Shown: piece by piece, positions 26,546 to 34,089 of the stretch
How the letters are laid out: every line of letters begins with the position of its first letter
How positions within the stretch are numbered: position 1 is the first letter of the stretch
Assembly: GCF_005484965.1 (NCBI RefSeq)
Contig: NZ_CP034036.1
Coordinates: 3,286,001 to 3,350,000, forward strand
Source of the DNA: Brenneria nigrifluens DSM 30175 = ATCC 13028
GTDB taxonomy: Bacteria > Pseudomonadota > Gammaproteobacteria > Enterobacterales > Enterobacteriaceae
Length of the DNA: 64,000 nt
Direction: 5' to 3'
Translations under genes and position numbers: made by a program
The notes under the pieces: model-generated
What the model saw: only the letters and a program-made list of their open reading frames with translations
Told to the model about the DNA's origin: nothing
The model's database searches: none

Positions 26546-26621
26546 TGGTGGGTCGTGCAGGATTCGAACCTGCGACCAATTGATTAAAAGTCAACTGCTC
26601 TACCAACTGAGCTAACGACCC
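26546..26621 (-). tRNA. tRNA-Lys (anticodon TTT)
   Basis: A 76-nucleotide cloverleaf with encoded CCA: acceptor GGGTCGT/ACGACCC, D-arm AGCTCAGTTGGTAGAGC, anticodon loop GACTTTTAATC reading lysine codons AAA/AAG, and T-arm GGTTCGAATCC. It is identical to the other copy 35 bases away and lies at the place of the E. coli lysT-valT-lysW cluster. Confidence 0.98.
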
Positions 26622-26656
26622 GCAATGCGGAACTGCTGAAAAACCTACTGCTGAAA

Positions 26657-26732
26657 TGGTGGGTCGTGCAGGATTCGAACCTGCGACCAATTGATTAAAA
26701 GTCAACTGCTCTACCAACTGAGCTAACGACCC
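26657..26732 (-). tRNA. tRNA-Lys (anticodon TTT), second copy
   Basis: Identical in sequence to the neighbouring tRNA gene, with encoded CCA. Read first on the minus strand; the two are probably processed from one precursor. The E. coli cluster here holds several Lys and Val tRNAs; only two Lys genes remain in this window. Confidence 0.98.
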
Positions 26733-26863
26733 AAATTTCATGCTGCTTCAGGCATTTCGTTCATGCCTTGGCAACGGCGGCATATATTACTAACTTAAAT
26801 TTTCAGCGCAACCTATTTTCCATAAAAACGGTTCGACTGCTTATTCTTCACACGTTCAGGCAC

Positions 26864-26885
26864 AAAAATTGCTCATAAGGAGCAA
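26864..26885 (-). terminator. Terminator of the tol-pal-cpoB transcript
   Basis: Read leftward: stem TTGCTC-CTTAT-GAGCAA followed by a run of five T (AAAAA at 26864-26868 on the plus strand). It lies 24 bases after the cpoB stop. Confidence 0.85.
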
Positions 26886-26908
26886 CTTTTGCGCTTGAGG
26901 AAAGGAGA

Positions 26909-27670
26909 TCAAGAGGCTGATAAGCGCTTTTGCGCCTGCTTCGCGCTTTCAGTATTGGGATAGGCTTTTACCACCTGCTGGTAAACGGCTTTGGCTTTGT
27001 CAAGCTGCCCTTTTTCCTGCATGATCACCCCGACCTTCAACAACGCTTCCGCGCTTTTCGGAGATTTGGGGTAGTTTTTTACCACATTGGCAAAGTAGTA
27101 GGCGGCATCGTCTTTCTTCCCCTTGTTGTAATTCAACTGCCCGAGCCAGTATTGGGCGTTGGGCTGGTAGGTTGAATCCGGGTATTTCTTGACGAAAGCC
27201 TGAAATGCGCTGATGGCCTGATCGTACTGTTTTTTCTCCAGCACCAGGGCGACAGCCTCATTGTAATCGCTGTTTGCATCACCGCTACCGGCCGGCGCGC
27301 TATTGTCGGCGCCGCTATCCGCCGTCGGCGCGCTCGGCGTCGGCGTCGCGGCCGGCGATGAGCTTAAGCCATCAATTTGCTGATAAATCTGTTTTTGCCG
27401 CTCCACCACCTGATTCAGCTGGTACTGACTTTCCTGAATCTGCCCGCGCAAATTATCGATATCGCGTTGCGTGTCGGAAAGCTGTTGCTGAAGTTGGGTT
27501 AATAGCTGACTGTGAGCGTTGGAAATACGCTCCAATTGAGTGACTCGATCTTCCACCGAGCCAGAGCCGGCATTACTGATTGGCGCTGCCTGGGCAGTAG
27601 CGGCCCACAGGACCGCTACGCCAACCAGTAACGACAGACCCAACGAGTGACGTCTGAAGTTACCGATCAT
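26909..27670 (-). CDS. cpoB: Cell division coordinator CpoB (YbgF)
   Basis: Periplasmic protein that links PBP1B-driven peptidoglycan synthesis with Tol-mediated outer-membrane constriction at division. The 253-residue product has a signal peptide (residues 1-28, cleavage near AQA), an N-terminal trimerising coiled coil (VEDRVTQLERISNAHSQLLT and on to about residue 95), a Pro/Ala/Ser linker, and C-terminal TPR repeats (DYNEAVALVLEKKQYDQAI, YWLGQLNYNKGKKDDAAYYF, and so on). It follows pal after 9 bases, as in E. coli. Confidence 0.96.
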   Translation of the reverse strand: MIGNFRRHSLGLSLLVGVAVLWAATAQAAPISNAGSGSVEDRVTQLERISNAHSQLLTQLQQQLSDTQRDIDNLRGQIQESQYQLNQVVERQKQIYQQIDGLSSSPAATPTPSAPTADSGADNSAPAGSGDANSDYNEAVALVLEKKQYDQAISAFQAFVKKYPDSTYQPNAQYWLGQLNYNKGKKDDAAYYFANVVKNYPKSPKSAEALLKVGVIMQEKGQLDKAKAVYQQVVKAYPNTESAKQAQKRLSAS

Positions 27671-27679
27671 GCGATTCTC

Positions 27680-28192
27680 TTAATATACCAGGACGGCACG
27701 ACGGTTTTTGGCATAGGCCGCTTCGTCATGACCCAGAACGGCTGGTTTTTCTTTACCGTAAGATACGATAGAGATTTGGTCGGAAGAAACGCCTTTACCC
27801 TGCAGGTACATTTGTACCGCGTTGGCGCGGCGCTCGCCCAGAGCGATGTTGTATTCCGGCGTACCGCGTTCATCCGCGTGACCTTCGATGGTCACTTTGT
27901 AAGACGGGTTGCTGCGCAGGAATGCCGCATGCGCGTCCAGCAGTTGAGCGAAATCAGAGCGAATATCGTACTTGTCCAGATCGAAGTAAACGATATTGTT
28001 ACGCTGTAATTCCTGCACCTGCAGACGAGCCTGCTCGGAAGAAGAGCCACTGCCGTTCTCAAAACCGCTGCCGCTACCGCCGGCGCCGATGGAGGATTGG
28101 TCGCTATCCGCATTTTTATTAGAACTACATGCGGCAACTGCCAGTACCGGCAGAGCCAACATCAGGCCTTTCAGCACTTTATTGAATTGCAT
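27680..28192 (-). CDS. pal: Peptidoglycan-associated lipoprotein Pal
   Basis: Outer-membrane lipoprotein that anchors the membrane to peptidoglycan and binds TolB; 170 residues. The lipobox is LAVAAC, followed by a flexible Gly/Ser linker and a C-terminal OmpA-like domain with YFDLDKYDIRSDFAQLLDAH and VTIEGHADERGTPEYNIALG (peptidoglycan-binding aspartate and arginine). ATG 28192 with AAGGAC before it gives the known N-terminus; an upstream in-frame start is rejected because it would precede the signal sequence by 11 residues. Confidence 0.97.
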   Translation of the reverse strand: MQFNKVLKGLMLALPVLAVAACSSNKNADSDQSSIGAGGSGSGFENGSGSSSEQARLQVQELQRNNIVYFDLDKYDIRSDFAQLLDAHAAFLRSNPSYKVTIEGHADERGTPEYNIALGERRANAVQMYLQGKGVSSDQISIVSYGKEKPAVLGHDEAAYAKNRRAVLVY

Positions 28193-28233
28193 CTGTTTGT
28201 GTCCTTTAAATAGTTTATTGTACATATCTGCAC

Positions 28234-29526
28234 TTATAGATACGGCGACCAGGCAGGAAATTTGACCTGTCCATCAGTAGCCGGAAGACGCGCTTTGAAA
28301 CGCCCATCCGTCGAAACCAGCTGTAACACCGAACCCAGCCCCTGTTTGGAGCTATAGATAACCATGGTGCCATTAGGCGCGATACTTGGCGTTTCGTCCA
28401 GGAACGTGTCCGTTAATACTTGCACGGCGCCCGTTACCAGATCCTGTTTGGCAATATGCTGAACGCCGGCGTTGGAGCTCACCATTACCAGAAATTTACC
28501 GTCGGCGCTCACTTCAGAATCCTGATTTTGGGCACCTTCCCAAGTCAGACGCTGAGGCGAACCGCCGTTGACATTCGTTTTATAAACCTGAGGACGACCG
28601 GCCTGATCCGAAGTATAGGCCAGGGTCTGGTTATCCGGGAACCAGCTGGGTTCGGTGTTGTTGCTGCGCCCGTCGGTTACCTGGCTGATTTGACCGGACC
28701 CCAGATTCATCACATACAGATTCAGGCTGCCGCTTTTCGACAAGGCAAACGCCAGCTTGCTGCCGTCAGGAGAGAAAGAAGGCGCCCCGTTGTGACGCGG
28801 GAAAGAGGCGATCTGACGGATGGCGCCGTTCGCCAGCGTTTGCACCACCAGCGCCGAACGTCCGCTTTCAAAGGTCACATAAGCCAGTTTGCTGCCGTCC
28901 GGCGACCATGCCGGAGACATTAGCGGTTCGGGAGAACGGTGAACCACAAACTGGTTATGGCCGTCATAGTCCGCGACGCGCAGTTCAAAAGGGAACTGGC
29001 CGCCATTGGTCTGCACCACATAGGCGATACGGGTACGGAAGGCGCCCTTGATGCCGCTCAGTTTTTCAAACACCTCGTCGCTGGCGGTATGCGCGGCGTA
29101 GCGCAGCCACTGCCTGGTGACCTTGAACTGGTTCTGCGCCAAAACGGTTCCCGGATTAGCGGCGGTATCCACCAGCTGGTAGGAAATAACATAGCTGCCG
29201 TCGGCGCTGGGCTGCACCTGTCCGACAACCACGGCATCAATGCCCAGCGCCGTCCAGGCGGCCGGCGTTACCTCGGATGCGGTGGCGGGTTGCTGGGGCA
29301 TACGGCCGGCATCAATCGGGTTGAACTTGCCGCTGTTGCGTAAATCGGCGCCGACAATGCCGCCGATATCCTCAGGCGCGGCGCCCGGTCCCGCCCATTT
29401 AAAGGGAACGACGCCGATCGGACGCGCCGAGTCCACCCCCTGGGTAATTTCGATGCGCACTTCCGCATGCAGCGCCACGGCCCACAGCATTAAAAAACTT
29501 AATGCGACCTTAAGTACCTGCTTCAT
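28234..29526 (-). CDS. tolB: Tol-Pal system beta-propeller protein TolB
   Basis: Periplasmic protein that shuttles between Pal and TolA. The 430-residue product has a signal peptide (residues 1-21, cleavage after LHA), an N-terminal TolA-box/alpha-beta domain (EVRIEITQGVDSARPIGVVPF) and a C-terminal six-bladed propeller made of WD40-like repeats such as SPAWSPDGSKLAYVTF, APSFSPDGSKLAFALS and EPSWFPDNQTLAYTSD. It lies between tolA and pal in the standard order. Confidence 0.97.
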   Translation of the reverse strand: MKQVLKVALSFLMLWAVALHAEVRIEITQGVDSARPIGVVPFKWAGPGAAPEDIGGIVGADLRNSGKFNPIDAGRMPQQPATASEVTPAAWTALGIDAVVVGQVQPSADGSYVISYQLVDTAANPGTVLAQNQFKVTRQWLRYAAHTASDEVFEKLSGIKGAFRTRIAYVVQTNGGQFPFELRVADYDGHNQFVVHRSPEPLMSPAWSPDGSKLAYVTFESGRSALVVQTLANGAIRQIASFPRHNGAPSFSPDGSKLAFALSKSGSLNLYVMNLGSGQISQVTDGRSNNTEPSWFPDNQTLAYTSDQAGRPQVYKTNVNGGSPQRLTWEGAQNQDSEVSADGKFLVMVSSNAGVQHIAKQDLVTGAVQVLTDTFLDETPSIAPNGTMVIYSSKQGLGSVLQLVSTDGRFKARLPATDGQVKFPAWSPYL

Positions 29527-29664
29527 TTAATCTCCCTTATCCAGACGCAGCGTCTGCGATAATTAGCAGAATTTTAACAAAAACAAACCAATGTCAACAA
29601 AACACTATAACCTGGTTTGTTTACCATAGTAATAATCTTAAACCCATATCGGTAAACGGCCCGG

Positions 29665-30798
29665 TTACTGCGGTTTAAAGTCTATCGGCGCATTTTTGAA
29701 AGCCTCATACACATCCGAACTTGGCGGCTTCGGAATTCTGGCCTGTTTCGCCGCGGCAATCGCCGCCTGGCACAAGGCGGGATCGCCGCCTTCAGCATTC
29801 ACATCAATTAGCAGACCGTCCGGCGCCAGTTTGATGCGCAACGTGCAGGTCCGTCCTTTATACAGCTGCCAGTCATAAAACTTGTTCTGGATCGCCGCGC
29901 GCACCTGACTGCCGTAGCTGTCCAACGCCGCGCCGGATGCGCCGCTTTGCCTGTTGTTTCCCGTTCCCGCCGGCGCGCCGCCGCCCGACCTGGGCGCGTT
30001 TTTTGACGATGCCAGCCCGCCAAGCAGGTCATCAACGGTGTTTTCCTGTTTGGCGGCTTCCGCGGCGGCCCTCTTTTTATCTTCCGCCGCTTTTTTAGCC
30101 GCGGCGGCGGCCTCGGCTTTCTTCGCCGCGTCCGCGGCCGCTTTTTGTTTCGCCAACTCGGCGGCTTTGGCCGCTTCCGCTTTAGCCGCCTCCTGCGCTT
30201 TCTGCTTCGCGGCTTCCGCGGCGGCTTTGGCTTCCTCTTCCGCCTTTTTCTTCGCCGCCGCCGCGGCCGCTTGGCGTTGAATTTCTTCTTCGGCTTTTCT
30301 CTTCGCCTCGGCGGCTGCCTTCGCCTGCTGTTCCGCTTCCGCCCTGGCTTTGGCCGCCGCGGCCTCGGCCTGTTGCTGCTGTTCCTTCGCCTGCTGCGCG
30401 GCATCTTCAGCTTGCTTACGCTGCACGGCCTGCTCCTGCGCCTGCCGTTTAGCCTCTTCCTGCGCCTGCAGGCGCTCTTTTTCCAACTCTTTCAGCCGCT
30501 GCTGCTCCGCCGCCTGTTTCTGCTGCAGCTCTTCGGCCTGCTGCTCCGCCTGCCTTTTACGCAGCTGCTCGGAGCGCTGTGCGTCGGTCTGCTGTTGCTG
30601 CTGGCGGTTGTATTGCTCGACAACGGCGCTCGGATCGACCATAACGGCATCAATGGATGAACCGCCGCCGCCTCCGCTGGCATCCATCGTTTGCGTGAAT
30701 GAACTCCAGATCAGCAAAGCAATCAGTAAGATATGCAGAACCACCGAAATAATAACGGCGCGTTTCAGCTTATCGTTTTGTTCGGTTGCTTTTAGCAC
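29665..30798 (-). CDS. tolA: Tol-Pal system protein TolA
   Basis: Inner-membrane protein spanning the periplasm and transmitting force from TolQR to TolB-Pal. Domain I is a single membrane helix (residues about 14-34). Domain II is a long Ala/Lys/Glu/Gln-rich helix (about 60-270) with KAEEEAK-like repeats. Domain III is a globular end (about 285-377) with YKGRTCTLRIKLAPDGLL. At 377 residues it is shorter than E. coli TolA (421), the loss being in the repetitive helix. It starts with GTG (30798) preceded by GGGAA. The 138-base gap to tolB may hold a promoter, but I cannot identify one. Confidence 0.95.
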   Translation of the reverse strand: MLKATEQNDKLKRAVIISVVLHILLIALLIWSSFTQTMDASGGGGGSSIDAVMVDPSAVVEQYNRQQQQQTDAQRSEQLRKRQAEQQAEELQQKQAAEQQRLKELEKERLQAQEEAKRQAQEQAVQRKQAEDAAQQAKEQQQQAEAAAAKARAEAEQQAKAAAEAKRKAEEEIQRQAAAAAAKKKAEEEAKAAAEAAKQKAQEAAKAEAAKAAELAKQKAAADAAKKAEAAAAAKKAAEDKKRAAAEAAKQENTVDDLLGGLASSKNAPRSGGGAPAGTGNNRQSGASGAALDSYGSQVRAAIQNKFYDWQLYKGRTCTLRIKLAPDGLLIDVNAEGGDPALCQAAIAAAKQARIPKPPSSDVYEAFKNAPIDFKPQ

Positions 30799-30854
30799 AA
30801 TCGATTCCCAAAAACAGTATTGCCAACAATATGCCCGACGATCGTCACGCTGTT

Positions 30855-31280
30855 TCAGATCGGTTGCGTCATCAGCCCGACGGACTTGACCCCGGCCTGA
30901 TGCAGCAGGTTCAGCGCCTTGATGATTTCATCATAAGGAACATCTTTCGCGCCGCCAATCAAAAATACCGCTTTCGGGTTGGCCGCCAGCCGCGCCTGCG
31001 CTTCGGCCACCACCTGTTCCGCCGGAAGCTGTTCCATCCGGTTCTGCTCAATCACCAGACTGTATTGCCCGACGCCTGACACTTCAACAATCACCGGAGG
31101 ATTATCACTGCCGGAAACCGTCTTTGAATCCGTCGCCTCCGGCAGATCGACCTCCACGCTCTGGGTGATGATGGGGGCCGTCGCCATAAAAATCAGCAAC
31201 AACACCAGCAGCACGTCCAGCAGCGGAACAATGTTGATCTCGGATTTCAGTTCACGACGGCCTCTGCGTACTCGTGCCAT
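30855..31280 (-). CDS. tolR: Tol-Pal system protein TolR
   Basis: ExbD/TolR-family subunit of the TolQR proton-driven motor, 141 residues. It has one membrane helix (residues about 17-37) carrying the essential aspartate D22 in INIVPLLDVLLVLLLIFM, and a periplasmic domain ending GLMTQPI. It follows tolQ after 12 bases. Confidence 0.97.
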   Translation of the reverse strand: MARVRRGRRELKSEINIVPLLDVLLVLLLIFMATAPIITQSVEVDLPEATDSKTVSGSDNPPVIVEVSGVGQYSLVIEQNRMEQLPAEQVVAEAQARLAANPKAVFLIGGAKDVPYDEIIKALNLLHQAGVKSVGLMTQPI

Positions 31281-31292
31281 GATCCCCCCTGA

Positions 31293-31979
31293 TTATTTGC
31301 TGTTATCGCTGGAGAAGGCTTGACGATGCAGGATGGCGATAAACTCTTCCATAAAGTTGTCATAGTTCTGCTCCAGCTTGTTCACCCGCTGATTAAGGCG
31401 GTTATACGCCATAACCGCGGGGATAGCGGCGAACAGACCGATCGCCGTTGCAATCAACGCCTCGGCGATACCGGGCGCAACCATTTGCAACGTCGCCTGC
31501 TTTACCGCCCCCAGGGCGATGAAAGCGTGCATAATCCCCCACACCGTGCCAAACAGGCCGATATACGGGCTGATGGAGCCGACGGTTCCCAAAAACGGAA
31601 TATGGGTTTCCAACGTCTCCAGCTCACGATTCATGGAAATACGCATCGCCCGCGACGCCCCTTCCACTACCGCTTCCGGCGCATGGCTGTTGGCGCGATG
31701 CAAGCGTGCAAACTCTTTGAACCCGGAATAGAAGATTTGTTCTGTTCCCGTCAGACTGTCGCGACGCGTCTGACTCTCCTGATACAGGCGGGACAGCTCG
31801 ATACCTGACCAAAATTTATCTTCAAACGCTTCAGCATCGCGCGTCGCCGCATTCAGGATACGGGTGCGCTGGATGATGATCGCCCAGGAAGCAATGGAAA
31901 AACAGATTAAAATCAGCATGATTAGTTTGACCAGAAGGCTAGCCTTCAGGAACAAATCAAGAACATTCATGTCAGTCAC
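31293..31979 (-). CDS. tolQ: Tol-Pal system protein TolQ
   Basis: ExbB/MotA-family inner-membrane subunit of the TolQR motor, 228 residues. Its three membrane helices are near residues 16-38, 135-157 and 168-190 (with GTVGSISPYIGLFGTVWGIM and IAEALIATAIGLFAAIPAVM). It starts with GTG 31979, overlapping the ybgC stop as GTGA, the same arrangement as in E. coli. A second start three codons in (ATG) is possible. Confidence 0.97.
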   Translation of the reverse strand: MTDMNVLDLFLKASLLVKLIMLILICFSIASWAIIIQRTRILNAATRDAEAFEDKFWSGIELSRLYQESQTRRDSLTGTEQIFYSGFKEFARLHRANSHAPEAVVEGASRAMRISMNRELETLETHIPFLGTVGSISPYIGLFGTVWGIMHAFIALGAVKQATLQMVAPGIAEALIATAIGLFAAIPAVMAYNRLNQRVNKLEQNYDNFMEEFIAILHRQAFSSDNSK

Positions 31980-32380
31980 TGCTTGAACTCCGCGACAATA
32001 GACTTAGGAAGCGCGATCGGCTTCATTTGGTGTGGATCGATGCATGCGGCCAAAACTTCAGCCTGACTCAACAAGCTGCCGCATGAATTGAGAATGCGCT
32101 GTGAGAAAGTCAGAGAAGCGCCGCGCATCGCGATGATTTCGCTTTGCACTTCCAACAGATCGTCAAGGCGCGCGGGGGAAAAGTACTCCACCGACATGCG
32201 GCGAACGACAAAAGCAATATGTTCGCTCATCAACGCCTGCTGGTGAAAATTGCGTTCACGCAACATTTCCGTTCTCGCCCGTTCATAAAAGGCGACATAA
32301 CGCGCGTGATAAACAACACCACCTGCATCAGTATCTTCAAAGTAGACCCGAACTGGCCAGCGGAATAACGTCTTACTCAC
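31976..32380 (-). CDS. ybgC: Acyl-CoA thioesterase YbgC (Tol-Pal associated)
   Basis: Hot-dog-fold 4-hydroxybenzoyl-CoA thioesterase family member that hydrolyses acyl-CoA and sits first in the tol operon. From GTG 32380 the product is 134 residues, as in E. coli, beginning (V)SKTLFRWPVRVYFEDTDAGG, where D18 is the active-site aspartate. GGGATG stands ahead of this GTG. A longer frame would add 14 residues that do not match the family. Confidence 0.94.
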   Translation of the reverse strand: MSKTLFRWPVRVYFEDTDAGGVVYHARYVAFYERARTEMLRERNFHQQALMSEHIAFVVRRMSVEYFSPARLDDLLEVQSEIIAMRGASLTFSQRILNSCGSLLSQAEVLAACIDPHQMKPIALPKSIVAEFKQ

Positions 32381-32513
32381 TCTACATCCCGGCAATGCGA
32401 TAAACATCGTTACTATACGCAAGAGGAATGAGGTTGGGAATGGATTGCAACAGCGGAGAGAAAATAATTATGGGTTGCAGACAACCCATAACCAAATGGA
32501 ATAGTCAGCGGGA

Positions 32514-32807
32514 TTAGCTGAAGAAGTAATACAGGCCGAGCGCCAGAATGACAAAGGCCGGAAGCGGACTGAAAAAAGCGCGCCAGCGCAACCGCCGCGG
32601 GCGAAACCCCACCCCGTGGACCACGCCGGCGCACACCGCCCAGATCAGCAACAGCCCCTGCCATACCGATAATTCGCTGGTTCTTGCCGCAAAGCGGGCG
32701 GGATCCCAGAAAACACACCCGGCCGCCGCCAGCGCCATGATCAGGGAAAGAGCCCGAATCGGGCTCTTATCCATCAGGCGGTATAGCTTATCCACCAGAT
32801 CGCTCAT
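32514..32807 (-). CDS. ybgE: Cyd operon protein YbgE
   Basis: A small inner-membrane protein of 97 residues with three hydrophobic segments, including ALSLIMALAAAGCVFWD and VWQGLLLIWAVCAGVVHGVGF. It matches E. coli YbgE in length and place, after cydX. Its ATG overlaps the cydX stop as ATGA. The function is not established; it is cotranscribed with the cytochrome bd genes. Confidence 0.92.
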   Translation of the reverse strand: MSDLVDKLYRLMDKSPIRALSLIMALAAAGCVFWDPARFAARTSELSVWQGLLLIWAVCAGVVHGVGFRPRRLRWRAFFSPLPAFVILALGLYYFFS

Positions 32808-32920
32808 TGCGTTTTATCGTCGGTCGCTTTGCTTGCCTCGCTCTGCTCAAGCGCCAGGGCGGTAATAATCCCCAGCGAGCAAGCAAGAAGCGTTCCGAGT
32901 ATCCAGGCAAAATACCACAT
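32804..32920 (-). CDS. cydX: Cytochrome bd-I accessory subunit CydX
   Basis: A 38-residue single-helix subunit that stabilises the haem site of cytochrome bd. It begins MWYFAWILGTLLACSLGIIT, the CydX/YbgT signature, then ALALEQSEASK and a polar tail. It starts 16 bases after the cydB stop with AAGGAGCTTAATTT before ATG 32920. Confidence 0.96.
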   Translation of the reverse strand: MWYFAWILGTLLACSLGIITALALEQSEASKATDDKTQ

Positions 32921-32936
32921 AAATTAAGCTCCTTAC

Positions 32937-34076
32937 TTAGTACAGCGAGTGGGTGTTCTGCTCAATATGTTCTTTGGTAATCCGTCCGAACATTTTGTAG
33001 TAACACCACGCGGTATAGGAAAGCACAATCGGGACGAAGATAATCGCCACCACCGTCATCACTTTCAGGGTCAGCAGGCTTGAGGTCGCATCCCACATCG
33101 TCAGGCTGACGTTGGGCACGGTGACCGACGGCATAATGAACGGAAACATCGCCACGCCCGCCGTCAGAATCACGCACGCGATGGTCAGGGATGAGAACAG
33201 GAACGCGAACGCGCCTTTCTCCAGCCGGGCGGAAGTGATTGTCAGCAGCGGTAATATCACGCCCAGCAACGGAATCGCCCACAGCACCGGATGATTGTTG
33301 AAGTTAATCAGCCAGGCGCCCGCCTGTTGGGCGACTTCTTTATGCAACGGGTTGGACTCGGCGGCGGTATTGATGGCGGAAGTCACCACATAACCGTCAA
33401 TGCCGTAAACCACCCAGACGCCCGCCAGGGCGAAAGTCACCAGCATGACCAGCGCGGAAAACTGCGCCGCCGATTTTGCACGCACATGCAAATCGCCGGT
33501 GGTGCGCATCATCAGATAGGTCGCCCCCTGCGCTACGATCATCGTCAGGCTGACAATGCCGGTCAGTAACCCGAACGGGTTCAGCAACTGGAAGAAGTTG
33601 CCGGTATAGTACAGGCGCAGATACTCGTCGACATGGAAAGGAACGCCCTGCAACAGATTGCCGAATGCCACGCCGATAACCACCGGCGGCACAAAGCTGC
33701 CGATGAAGATGCCCCAGTCCCACATGCCGCGCCAGCGCGGATCTTCGATTTTGGAGCGATAGTCAAAACCGACGGGGCGGAAGAACAGCGACGCCAGCAC
33801 CAGGATCATGGCGATGTAGAAACCGGAAAACGCCGCGGCGTAGACCATCGGCCAGGCGGCGAACAACGCGCCGCCGGCGGTGATCAGCCACACCTGGTTG
33901 CCGTCCCAGTGCGGGGCGATGCTGTTGATCATTATACGGCGCTCGGTATCGCCCCGGCCCATCAGCCGGACCAATATCCCTACGCCCATATCAAAACCAT
34001 CGGTGACGGCAAAACCAATCAGCAGAATGCCGATCAACAGCCACCAGATAAAACGCAACACTTCATATTCAAACAT
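32937..34076 (-). CDS. cydB: Cytochrome bd-I ubiquinol oxidase subunit II
   Basis: Structural subunit of the quinol oxidase used at low oxygen; 379 residues and about eight membrane helices. It begins MFEYEVLRFIWWLLIGILLIG and contains TDGFDMGVGIL and HWDGNQVWLITAGGALFAAWP. ATG 34076 with AGGAG 8-10 bases upstream is used, dropping 11 residues of a longer frame. It is followed by cydX. Confidence 0.97.
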   Translation of the reverse strand: MFEYEVLRFIWWLLIGILLIGFAVTDGFDMGVGILVRLMGRGDTERRIMINSIAPHWDGNQVWLITAGGALFAAWPMVYAAAFSGFYIAMILVLASLFFRPVGFDYRSKIEDPRWRGMWDWGIFIGSFVPPVVIGVAFGNLLQGVPFHVDEYLRLYYTGNFFQLLNPFGLLTGIVSLTMIVAQGATYLMMRTTGDLHVRAKSAAQFSALVMLVTFALAGVWVVYGIDGYVVTSAINTAAESNPLHKEVAQQAGAWLINFNNHPVLWAIPLLGVILPLLTITSARLEKGAFAFLFSSLTIACVILTAGVAMFPFIMPSVTVPNVSLTMWDATSSLLTLKVMTVVAIIFVPIVLSYTAWCYYKMFGRITKEHIEQNTHSLY

Positions 34077-34089
34077 AGTGGACTCCTGT

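Noticed and set aside
26400..26563. The repeated tRNA 3' end as attachment sites of an integrated island
   Set aside because: The two copies are only 146 bases apart and enclose hairpins, not genes or an integrase, so an intact genomic island is excluded; a scar remains possible and is discussed as a finding.
26526..26741. An open frame running through both tRNA-Lys genes
   Set aside because: Its repeats are simply the two identical tRNA sequences translated; the tRNA calls explain the DNA fully.
29808..30404. A 198-codon Arg/Lys/Pro-rich frame within tolA
   Set aside because: It is an alternate-frame reading of the repetitive Ala/Lys/Glu helix of TolA.
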